Of a stretch of 25,604 nucleotides of DNA, positions 7,551-13,914 are shown piece after piece. Source of the DNA: a virus. Where the stretch lies: positions 1-25,604 of IMG/VR virus record IMGVR_UViG_3300036978_000053. One strand, 5' to 3'. The notes under the pieces were generated by a model. That model made no database searches. It had not been told where the DNA came from and was given only the letters and a program-made list of their open reading frames with translations. Every line of letters starts with the position of its first letter. Within the stretch, counting starts at the first letter, position 1. Position numbers and translations under genes: made by a program.

Positions 7551-8125
7551 TGAAACCTAAAATCTACTCATATTACGAAAGCATCCAGACGTTACCACAA
7601 GAGGAGCAATTTGCTCGCGCCAACTGGTGGAAGACATCGTGGGAGAAAAATGGATGGGAATGCGTGATGCTTAATCGCTCGCACGCTACAGCAAGTCACA
7701 TGAATCAAAAATTCATGGCGAAGCTGATGAAGATGACATTTGATTTGCCAATGGACTATCAGCATATCTTCCCAAATATTACCGCTCGCTATTCTCGTTG
7801 GTCTGCCTTGCACGCAGCGGGAGGTGGGTGGATGAGCGATTACGATGTCTTCAACATTGACTTCACTCCACGCGATGCGGTCAAATTTGAATCTACTCTC
7901 AACATCGTTTCTGGGAAACCATGTTACTTGTTTTTTGCAACACGGGAACATTGCGCTGCTGTCATCAACAAATTTATTCAAGAGGATTTTTTTGTTGACA
8001 ACAAGCTCCGCTTTGAATCCGAAATCCTCGGAGTCGAAAGCAAATTGTCGGATATGTTGAATCAAGTTCGACACATTGAAAAAAGTGATAAGCCAAAGTC
8101 TGAAGTGATGGCATCACTCATGTAA
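7550..8125 (+). CDS. DXD-motif glycosyltransferase-like protein (GT32/sugar-binding type)
   Basis: This 191-residue protein has an N-terminal strand-like opening (KPKIYSYYES) and a clear DXD region. It reads ARYSRWSALHAAGGGWMSDY followed by Asp-Val-Phe, so the motif is Asp97-Tyr98-Asp99 behind the Arg80...Gly91-Gly92-Gly93 context. That arrangement (R-x-x-x-L-x-x-x-G-G-x-Y/W-x-D-x-D) is characteristic of small sugar transferases that use nucleotide sugars with a metal ion. The catalytic sequence looks intact here, unlike the neighbour upstream. The length is short for a full enzyme but matches the core domain. The gene ends just before a hairpin (8161-8197) and may be the last gene of its transcript. 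The acceptor is unknown; virion proteins are one possibility. Confidence 0.7.
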   Translation: MKPKIYSYYESIQTLPQEEQFARANWWKTSWEKNGWECVMLNRSHATASHMNQKFMAKLMKMTFDLPMDYQHIFPNITARYSRWSALHAAGGGWMSDYDVFNIDFTPRDAVKFESTLNIVSGKPCYLFFATREHCAAVINKFIQEDFFVDNKLRFESEILGVESKLSDMLNQVRHIEKSDKPKSEVMASLM

Positions 8126-8160
8126 CCATACTCATTCTGGAAGGCTTGAGGTTGGCGGCA

Positions 8161-8197
8161 AGAGACACTTCGCCTGTTATGGAGATGAAGTGTCTTT
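8161..8197 (+). terminator. Hairpin downstream of the glycosyltransferase genes
   Basis: AGACACTTC (8163-8171) pairs perfectly with GAAGTGTCT (8187-8195), and A-G/T-T extend it to 11 pairs including one G-T. The loop is 15 bases and the following T run is very short. It lies 35 bases after the transferase stop, so a weak terminator or an mRNA-stabilising hairpin is plausible. Confidence 0.5.
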
Positions 8198-8229
8198 AAC
8201 AATACTCATTCCGTATAGGAATCGGCAGT

Positions 8230-8496
8230 ATGGCATTTCGACATTTACGCTGCTATCTTTATCGGGCTGCGCCAACACTCAACAAACACCCATTAGCAGC
8301 GCCTTCGCCTATTCCGTGCAAGCATTGCAATTTTAATCGCAATATTTACCGAACTCGGAATAGCGTGTTTACCCGAAAAAAATCGAGCGGGAAGATTGGC
8401 ATGGTTACAGCATATGTTCCTCCCTGCGCATTTCCAGCAAGTGATCCCAAAGGATTTGTTGCTGCTGTCTCTGTCATATTTCGCTCACAGATATAG
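8230..8496 (+). CDS. Doubtful small open frame (88 aa)
   Basis: This frame has an ATG with AGGA nine bases upstream. The product (opening MAFRHLRCYLYRAAP, with PCKHCNF inside and VAAVSVIF near the end) has no domain I recognise. Its codon and residue composition differ from those of the neighbouring proteins: high in Arg, Cys and Pro, low in Asp and Glu. It sits between two terminator-like hairpins in an otherwise non-coding stretch. I list it so it is not lost, but it may be chance or a gene remnant. Confidence 0.2.
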   Translation: MAFRHLRCYLYRAAPTLNKHPLAAPSPIPCKHCNFNRNIYRTRNSVFTRKKSSGKIGMVTAYVPPCAFPASDPKGFVAAVSVIFRSQI

Positions 8497-8542
8497 CATC
8501 ATTTGCGAGCTACTTTGGGGAACTGCGTGAGCTTCATGCCAA

Positions 8543-8589
8543 GTAAAAACCCGCCTTGATGGAGCAGCACCAAGACGGGTTTGTTTTAC
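8543..8589 (+). terminator. Strong hairpin, probable terminator
   Basis: AAACCCG (8547-8553) and CTTG (8555-8558) pair with CAAG (8571-8574) and CGGGTTT (8576-8582), with one C/A mismatch. Outer bases GTAAAA (8543-8548) and TTTTAC (8584-8589) can extend the stem with a bulge. The A-rich left flank and T-rich right flank would let it work in both directions. It would insulate the capsid transcript from the genes upstream. Confidence 0.65.
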
Positions 8590-8671
8590 CAGAAGGAAAA
8601 TGTTTTTCGTCTTGAACCCTGCTCGATTCAAGTAAGATGAAAGCAAGCTACGAGACGATTGGAATCATGTC

Positions 8672-8692
8672 AAATATTTTTTGAAAATATTT
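8672..8692. repeat. AT-rich perfect inverted repeat
   Basis: AAATATTTT (8672-8680) and AAAATATTT (8684-8692) form a perfect 9-base inverted repeat with a 3-base loop. More AT-rich sequence and a TTGACA (8706-8711) follow. It may be a binding site for a bending or regulatory protein near the capsid promoter; the pairing is too weak for a terminator. Confidence 0.5.
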
Positions 8693-8860
8693 TATAAAAT
8701 TATTGTTGACAACTTTTGAAAAATATTGCAGTCCGTAAATATCTCGGCGAACCATTCCGAATATGGCGACTCCGTGGAAGTCAAAGAATCCACACTACAG
8801 GCCGCACAACAAGCCCAGCGTGCCGGGGCGAACAAACAAGAAACAAAGCAGAATGACCAA

Positions 8861-8878
8861 TTTCCTGACATCAGGAAA
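8861..8878. promoter_or_regulatory. 18-base palindrome, operator-like
   Basis: TTTCCTGA and TCAGGAAA are exact reverse complements separated only by CA. A perfect 8+2+8 palindrome looks like a dimeric protein-binding site. It lies 112 bases before the capsid start codon, in the leader of that gene. No other copy was noticed in the window. Confidence 0.5.
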
Positions 8879-8989
8879 ATGGTATTTCAGCAACTTGAAT
8901 GTCGTTCCCGAAGTTTTCTAAACAACGGGTCGGTTCAAGCAGAACAAAAACCCAAAACACAAACAAAACTAAATTAGAAAACAAATATT

Positions 8990-10183
8990 ATGCCTAACGA
9001 TTGTATTCCATTGGCGACAGTTCAAAACTTCGCCTCTAAAGACGTAAACCGCATCATCGGCCAGATTGCCCGTGTGCTTGCTCGTAAATCCCCTTACATT
9101 AACTCCATTGATGGTGGCACTCTGCCTTCCGTTTCGGATGTTGTTCGTAGCGTGGTTGAGGAAATGGCAGTTCCTGCCGCTTCGCTTGCCGCTCCTACCT
9201 TCGTGAATGACCTTACGCTTTGCGGCGTTGGTGCTACTCCCGATCAGGTTGGCTCGACTGAATATCAGTTCCAGCTTCAGACCCTTCGCGGTGCAGGCCC
9301 ACGTGTTTGCGTTAAGCAAGCTCGCACTGCTTTCAAAGGTTCTTACCTCCAAGCTCAAGTTTCGCTTGAGAAAACGATCCTTCAGATCATCAACGCCGAT
9401 ATTCGTTATCAATACCTGATCCAGTCTGGTATCAAGTATGTTGTTGATTCTACCGATTCGTTTGGCAACAACCTCACTGGCGATATGCAGCAGATCAACA
9501 CCTTGTTTGCCGCAAAAGACCCTGATGCTCAGATGAACTTCAAGACCCTCTATCGCATTGGAACTTTCCTCCGCGAAGAGATGCTTGCCGAACCTTTCGC
9601 AACGAAAGATGGCGAGTTCTTCCAAGTTCTGGCTTCTGCCGATCAAATCGAAGTGTTCCGCAATGATCAAGATGTCAAAGAAGACCTCCTGTATCTCTCC
9701 GCTGGTAGCTTCAAGCTCGGTGAAGAGTCCATCAGCGGCTATCAGTTCATGGGTTATCGTGGTTTTGCTTTCGGTATCGACCAACAGCCTCTCCGCGCTA
9801 CCGCAAACGTTGCTGGTGTCCTGACACTGGTCAATCCTATCGTCAGCACTGCCGTTACCAATGGCTTCGCTCAACGCCGTAACCCTGCTTGGGTTAATGC
9901 TCCTTACGAAGTCATGTTTGTCATCGCAGGCGAAGCCTTCAAACGCCTCGTTCCTGAGAACTATGTTGGCGAAGGCACATTTAAGTTCGCTCCTCAACTC
10001 GCTATGGGTGAGCTTGAGTGGACTTACTTCCGCGATAACGATTGTAACCTGTATGGTGACTATGGTCAGCATATCTATCAAATCCAACGCGCCATTCAGC
10101 CGATTCGCCCACAGAACGTGTGCGCTATCGTCTACAAGCGTTGCCCATTTGATGGCAATCCGACACCTTGCGTGATTCCTTAA
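8990..10183 (+). CDS. Major capsid protein
   Basis: This 397-residue protein is the probable shell-forming protein of the head. It fits by size, position after portal and scaffold, a mixed alpha/beta composition without low-complexity tails, and isolated transcription signals on both sides. Base use differs visibly from the neighbours: many GCC, CTC, CGC and ACC codons, as often seen in the most highly expressed phage gene. The N-terminus (PLATVQNFASKDVNRIIGQI) reads as a helical arm. GYQFMGYRGFAFGIDQQPLR lies at about residues 250-269, and the C-terminus has three Cys residues (GNPTPCVIP at the end). I cannot assign a specific HK97-type subfamily by eye. The leader AAAACAAATATT lacks a Shine-Dalgarno despite the presumed high expression. 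Confidence 0.8.
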   Translation: MPNDCIPLATVQNFASKDVNRIIGQIARVLARKSPYINSIDGGTLPSVSDVVRSVVEEMAVPAASLAAPTFVNDLTLCGVGATPDQVGSTEYQFQLQTLRGAGPRVCVKQARTAFKGSYLQAQVSLEKTILQIINADIRYQYLIQSGIKYVVDSTDSFGNNLTGDMQQINTLFAAKDPDAQMNFKTLYRIGTFLREEMLAEPFATKDGEFFQVLASADQIEVFRNDQDVKEDLLYLSAGSFKLGEESISGYQFMGYRGFAFGIDQQPLRATANVAGVLTLVNPIVSTAVTNGFAQRRNPAWVNAPYEVMFVIAGEAFKRLVPENYVGEGTFKFAPQLAMGELEWTYFRDNDCNLYGDYGQHIYQIQRAIQPIRPQNVCAIVYKRCPFDGNPTPCVIP

Positions 10184-10198
10184 TGTAAGTTGGTATCG

Positions 10199-10228
10199 GT
10201 GGCATGGTCATTAAGTTGACCATGCCAC
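10199..10228 (+). terminator. Perfect 12-bp hairpin after the capsid gene
   Basis: GTGGCATGGTCA (10199-10210) and TGACCATGCCAC (10217-10228) are exact complements around a six-base loop. A T-rich stretch (10240-10249) comes 12 bases later rather than directly after the stem. It may therefore be a partial terminator or a processing and stability hairpin, letting the capsid message exceed that of the fibre gene downstream. Confidence 0.75.
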
Positions 10229-10250
10229 TTCATCAGCTTATATTTTTCTC

Positions 10251-13184
10251 ATGCCACAAAAAGTAATTTGGACATCTGCGCCTCAATCGTGCGCTCCTAA
10301 TCCTTGTCTGTTGCCGGGGCAACAATACGACTGCAATTATCCTAACATTGGAGCTACTGGCGCAAGTGGCCCAACAGGTGCTACAGGCGCAACTGGTGTA
10401 GTTGGCTCACAGGGTTCTACGGGAGCAACAGGATTCGGTGCAACAGGAGCAACTGGAACACAGGGCGCAACTGGAAATCGTGGAGCCACAGGAAGCACGG
10501 GAGCAACTGGATTTGGAGCAACTGGAGCAACGGGAAGTCAAGGCGCAACTGGAAGTCTTGGAGCAACGGGATCAACTGGTGCAACTGGCTTGCAAGGGGC
10601 AAGCGGCATAACTCCAGTAATTACACGGCAAAGCCTTACATCGTTTCCAATTTCACTTGGAACTAAAACATTTTTTTATGCGCCTGCAACAGTAGGTTGG
10701 ACATACGGATCAAGGGTTCGTGCGGTTGCTAATTCTGCATATCCTTTTGATTGGATGGAAGGAAATGTTATTGCCGTTGCAAGCAATTTTGTAACAATTT
10801 ACATTGATAAAACTCAAGGTGCAGGAACATATTCTGATTGGCAAATTGCATTGTCTGGAGATGGTGGCATTGGTGCTACAGGTCTAACTGGAAGCACAGG
10901 CGCAACTGGTATTGGCGCAACTGGATTGACAGGAACTACTGGAGCTACAGGTGCTACTGGCCCCCAAGGCGCAAGTGGCATCAATACAATTTACGACGAG
11001 AACAATCCTATTCCACCACTTGTTCCAGTTGAAGGACAACGATGGGTTGATACTGATACTCTGATTGAATACCAATGGTATGACAATACATGGGTTGAGG
11101 TTAATGCTCCAAGAGAAGGGGCGACAGGAGCAACTGGCGCACCCGGATATGTTGGTAGCGATGGCGCGACAGGTGCAACTGGATTAACAGGAGCGACTGG
11201 GCCGAGTGGTGGGCCAACGGGTGCTACTGGAGCAACTGGAAGTGGAGCCACTGGCGCAACTGGAGTTGAAGGTTCTACAGGAGCAACGGGTGTAGCTGGT
11301 AACGATGGAGCCACTGGAGCAACTGGTATTGCTGGTGTTGATGGAGCGACAGGGGCAACAGGCATTCAAGGTGATGCTGGTGCTACTGGAGCTACGGGTG
11401 CTACTGGAATATCTGGTTCAGATGGGGCTACAGGAAGCACAGGTGCAACAGGATTGAATGGAAATGATGGAGCGACTGGAGCCACAGGTCTTACTGGCTC
11501 ACAAGGTAGCACAGGGGCTACAGGTATAGCAGGAATTGATGGTTCTACTGGCGCAACTGGTGTTGCTGGTGGACAAGGTTCTACAGGAGCTACTGGTGCA
11601 ACTGGTGTAAGCGGAACTGATGGTGCAACAGGCGCGACTGGATTGAGCGGAACTGATGGTGCAACTGGAAGCACTGGAGCTACTGGAGTTGCTGGCACTG
11701 ACGGAGCGACTGGTGCTACAGGCCCGCAAGGCGCAACTGGTTTGACTGGTGCTGGTGGAGCTTCTGGATATTGGGGTTCATTCTGGTCAACTCAACAACA
11801 GAATGCTATTGCACCTAATACAGAATACGCAATCACATACAATAACACTGATCCAGATAGTGTTGGCGTTTCAATTTCAAATAGTAGCCGAGTCAACTTT
11901 GCATTCACAGGAGTTTATTCCGTTACATTTAGCGTTCAATGGTCGAATGCTGCCGTCCAAATACATGATGCAAATATTTGGCTCAAGAAAAACGGAGTAA
12001 ATGTTGCTGATACGGATTCTCGTTGGTCAGTTGTTGAAAAACATGGCGGCACAAATGGTCGATCTGTCGGAACAGTAAACTATGTTCTGAAGGTTCTTGC
12101 TGGAGAATATTTAGAATTGTTCTGGCAAACTACTGATATTAACATTTCATTGGAATATCTCGGCGCAATTCCTCCTGCTCCTGCAATCCCATCTATCATC
12201 TTGACTGCAACTCAAGTCATGTATGGTCAACTTGGCGCGACTGGTGCTACAGGAGTTACAGGATCGACGGGAGCCACAGGAATTCAAGGAAGCACAGGTG
12301 CGACGGGTATTGGGGCTACAGGTGCTACAGGAATTACATTATCTCCGCAAATTGATATTTATACTCTTTCTGATGTTTGGACAAAACCAGCAGGAGCAAA
12401 GCAAGTTGTAGTCGAATGCGTTGCTGGTGGTGGAGGTGGCGGATATGGCGGCAAAGGCGCGGCAGGAACTGCTTTGTATGGTGGTGCTGGTGGAGGCGCA
12501 GGAGGATATAGTCGAGTTTCTATTGACGCATCTCAACTTACTGAAGCAAGTTATACTGTAACTGTTGGAATCGGTGGGACTGGTGGAATTGGAGCAACTT
12601 TGACTAATGCTACGCTCGGAACATTTACTCGTTTTATAGGGGCAGTTCAAGGGCAATTAGCAGGAGCAAATGCTGGAGGAATTTTAGCAGGAAATGGCGG
12701 GACTAACGCACCAACAGCAGGAAGTGGTGGTGCGCCTACACCAAACTCTGGAGGCATACCGAACATAACAGGAACTGGTGGAACAGGAACGGGTTCTGGA
12801 TTTGCACCCACATCTGGCGGTGCTGGAGGCGGACTATCAGCAGCAGCAACTGTTGGATCAGCAACTGGTTTGTTTAGCGGAGGTTCTGGAGGGAATAATG
12901 CTCTTGTTCAGCTTTCAAGCGGTGGTGGCGCAGCGCGAACAAATGCTGATGGAAATTCTGCAACATCAACTGCTGCCAGAACATTATCATCGCTCGTAAT
13001 CAATGGCTGCGGTGGTGGAGGTGGAGGAGCTTGCTCGTTCGCAACGGGTTCTGGAGGCAATGGAGCAAATGGAACTGGCTATGGTTCTGGTGGTGGTGGA
13101 GGAGGTTCAACTATTGGTTCTGGTGAAAGAAGCAATGGCGGCAATGGTGCGCCCGGAGTCTGCGTGATAACAACTTATTTTTAA
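10251..13184 (+). CDS. Collagen-like fibre protein with Gly-rich C-terminal domain
   Basis: This 977-residue modular fibre protein starts with a short Cys-containing segment (Cys14, 19, 28). Collagen-like Gly-x-y repeats, mostly Gly-Ala-Thr, occupy about 33-119, 205-243, 289-503 and 661-695. Between them lie globular inserts at 120-204, 244-288 ([20 protein letters not shown]) and 504-660. The 504-660 insert has a jelly-roll, C1q/TNF-head-like pattern. The final part (696-977) opens with [20 protein letters not shown] followed by long Gly runs, as in Gly-rich domains of phage tail fibres. Such proteins form trimeric fibres that bind the host. The Thr in the y position could carry sugars. The gene lies between the capsid hairpin and the lysis genes, with no Shine-Dalgarno. 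Confidence 0.85.
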   Translation: MPQKVIWTSAPQSCAPNPCLLPGQQYDCNYPNIGATGASGPTGATGATGVVGSQGSTGATGFGATGATGTQGATGNRGATGSTGATGFGATGATGSQGATGSLGATGSTGATGLQGASGITPVITRQSLTSFPISLGTKTFFYAPATVGWTYGSRVRAVANSAYPFDWMEGNVIAVASNFVTIYIDKTQGAGTYSDWQIALSGDGGIGATGLTGSTGATGIGATGLTGTTGATGATGPQGASGINTIYDENNPIPPLVPVEGQRWVDTDTLIEYQWYDNTWVEVNAPREGATGATGAPGYVGSDGATGATGLTGATGPSGGPTGATGATGSGATGATGVEGSTGATGVAGNDGATGATGIAGVDGATGATGIQGDAGATGATGATGISGSDGATGSTGATGLNGNDGATGATGLTGSQGSTGATGIAGIDGSTGATGVAGGQGSTGATGATGVSGTDGATGATGLSGTDGATGSTGATGVAGTDGATGATGPQGATGLTGAGGASGYWGSFWSTQQQNAIAPNTEYAITYNNTDPDSVGVSISNSSRVNFAFTGVYSVTFSVQWSNAAVQIHDANIWLKKNGVNVADTDSRWSVVEKHGGTNGRSVGTVNYVLKVLAGEYLELFWQTTDINISLEYLGAIPPAPAIPSIILTATQVMYGQLGATGATGVTGSTGATGIQGSTGATGIGATGATGITLSPQIDIYTLSDVWTKPAGAKQVVVECVAGGGGGGYGGKGAAGTALYGGAGGGAGGYSRVSIDASQLTEASYTVTVGIGGTGGIGATLTNATLGTFTRFIGAVQGQLAGANAGGILAGNGGTNAPTAGSGGAPTPNSGGIPNITGTGGTGTGSGFAPTSGGAGGGLSAAATVGSATGLFSGGSGGNNALVQLSSGGGAARTNADGNSATSTAARTLSSLVINGCGGGGGGACSFATGSGGNGANGTGYGSGGGGGGSTIGSGERSNGGNGAPGVCVITTYF

Positions 13185-13186
13185 TT

Positions 13187-13354
13187 ATGGAAATTGACGA
13201 CTGGCTTATTGTTAATTCAGAAACAAACGAGATCGAAATGGGCATCCGTTGGGATGGTAAAACTAAATGGCCTTTGCCAGAAGGAACATATGCCGTAAAA
13301 CGAAACGAAGCAGACTTTTCAAAGATTAAATACAAAGAACAAGAAGAAGAATAA
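13187..13354 (+). CDS. Small acidic protein (55 aa)
   Basis: This 55-residue protein fills the space between the fibre gene and the holin-like gene. It starts MEIDDWLIVNSETNEIEMG and continues with RWDGKTKWPLPEGTYAVKR, ending in an acidic EQEEE tail. The stop overlaps the next start (TAATG at 13352-13356), a sign of coupling with the lysis genes. No membrane segment or motif is visible. The Trp/Pro-rich middle looks like a small beta domain. It may be a lysis regulator or a short tail-associated protein. Confidence 0.7.
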   Translation: MEIDDWLIVNSETNEIEMGIRWDGKTKWPLPEGTYAVKRNEADFSKIKYKEQEEE

Positions 13355-13536
13355 TGGACACACACTCACTTAACGCAGGAATGGCAGGAGTATTGGCTAC
13401 AGCAACATCAGTTGGTATTTCGCTACTGCCAGAAATTGAAGCATGGTTGCGAATCGCCTCGCTTCTTGTTGGTATCGCAGTAGGTATCGGATCACTTATC
13501 GTTCTTGCTAAAAATTGGAGCAAAAATAAGTCTTGA
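13354..13536 (+). CDS. Holin-like small membrane protein (60 aa)
   Basis: This 60-residue protein has two hydrophobic stretches, about residues 9-27 and 33-53 (ASLLVGIAVGIGSLIVLAKN), and a basic end (NWSKNKS). Size, two membrane helices, a short charged C-terminus and position just before a lipoprotein and an endolysin fit a class II-type holin. Holins form lesions in the inner membrane and time lysis. Its start overlaps the previous stop, and its stop overlaps the next start (TGATG at 13534-13538). A second holin-like gene follows, so one of the two could be an antiholin. The family assignment is by features only. Confidence 0.65.
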   Translation: MDTHSLNAGMAGVLATATSVGISLLPEIEAWLRIASLLVGIAVGIGSLIVLAKNWSKNKS

Positions 13537-13739
13537 TGACATATAAATTTACATTAATGTTGCTTGTATGCCTTGCGCTCACAAGTTGCGTTTCTGTTCC
13601 AATTCCTCCAGTTGGCGACAAGATGGGGCAATACGGGAAAGTTCAAATTTCAGTCAATGTAAAGTATCTCCCACCAGAACAACAAATAGATTGGTTCAAC
13701 CCAATCATACCACAACCTAAACTATATAAAGATAAATGA
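13536..13739 (+). CDS. Small lipoprotein, candidate outer-membrane spanin
   Basis: This 67-residue protein has a clear lipoprotein signal: a basic start (MTYK), a hydrophobic core (FTLMLLVCLA) and the lipobox Leu15-Thr16-Ser17-Cys18. The mature part is about 50 residues and Pro-rich (VSVPIPPVGDK, then YLPPEQQ and NPIIPQP). Size, lipid anchor, proline content and position between holin-like genes match outer-membrane spanins, which work in the last step of lysis in Gram-negative hosts. No inner-membrane spanin partner was identified unless one of the small membrane proteins serves. I chose ATG 13536 over the upstream TTG 13533 because it gives a TGATG overlap. Confidence 0.65.
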   Translation: MTYKFTLMLLVCLALTSCVSVPIPPVGDKMGQYGKVQISVNVKYLPPEQQIDWFNPIIPQPKLYKDK

Positions 13740-13912
13740 AAATTGTAGACTACATTCTTGACAGGCTTACAGAGAACTCCACATGGCGCGGAATCGTGTT
13801 TATCGCATCCGCCGCTGGCATTGCTATTGATCCCTCGAAAGCTAATGCTATTGCTGCCGCTGGCATGGCACTTGTTGGCGCAATCAATGTGTTCCGCAAA
13901 GAAAAAAAATAA
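13736..13912 (+). CDS. Second holin-like membrane protein (58 aa)
   Basis: This 58-residue protein overlaps the lipoprotein stop (ATGA at 13736-13739). Residues 1-17 are amphipathic (KIVDYILDRLTENSTW). Then come a hydrophobic stretch (18-31, RGIVFIASAAGIAI), a short turn (DPSKANA) and a second hydrophobic stretch (38-53), ending basic (FRKEKK). The pattern of Ser-Thr-Trp-Arg-Gly, hydrophobic hairpin, then Arg/Lys tail resembles a common holin-like phage family I recall. The endolysin starts two bases after its stop. Together with the 60-residue protein it gives two candidate holins or a holin/antiholin pair. Confidence 0.65.
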   Translation: MKIVDYILDRLTENSTWRGIVFIASAAGIAIDPSKANAIAAAGMALVGAINVFRKEKK

Positions 13913-13914
13913 TC

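Larger units (their letters stand above)
8126..8989 (+). other. Long structured region with no convincing gene, upstream of the capsid gene
   Basis: About 860 bases separate the transferases from the capsid gene, exceptional in a window this compact. It contains a repeated ATACTCATTC (8128-8137 and 8202-8211). Two terminator-like hairpins lie at 8161-8197 and 8543-8589. CTTGAA/TTCAAG pair at 8611-8632. An AT-rich inverted repeat lies at 8672-8692, and a TTGACA at 8706-8711 without a well-placed -10 box. An 18-base palindrome lies at 8861-8878. Two weak reading frames exist (8230-8496, listed separately, and 8726-8977, rejected). The likeliest reading is a termination and promoter region for strong capsid expression, possibly with a non-coding RNA. 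No tRNA was recognised. Confidence 0.6.

Noticed and set aside
8235-8336. Short frame reading STFTLLSLSGCANTQQ, resembling a lipoprotein signal
   Set aside because: No ATG, GTG or TTG start is available close upstream, and the frame is only about 35 codons; possibly chance or a decayed gene.
8591-8660. tRNA-like T-arm text (GGGTTCAAGAC) on the - strand
   Set aside because: No acceptor, D-arm or anticodon arm could be paired around it.
8706-8738. TTGACA as a sigma-70 type promoter for the capsid gene
   Set aside because: No -10 box occurs at 16-18 bases spacing; kept only as a remark in the region description.
8726-8977. 83-residue frame starting at TTG before the capsid gene
   Set aside because: It has no ATG, no ribosome site and no domain, and it contains the 18-base palindrome; more likely leader sequence.
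8969-10087. 372-residue open frame on the - strand opposite the capsid gene
   Set aside because: It is an antisense shadow of a GC-richer, high-expression gene. The + strand product fits the gene order and size of a capsid protein, and the antisense product has no recognised motif.
10417-11729. Long open frames on the - strand with Pro-Val-Ala or Ser/Cys-rich products inside the first collagen-like gene
   Set aside because: They are the reverse reading of Gly-Ala-Thr repeats, have no start context of their own, and mirror the repeat exactly.
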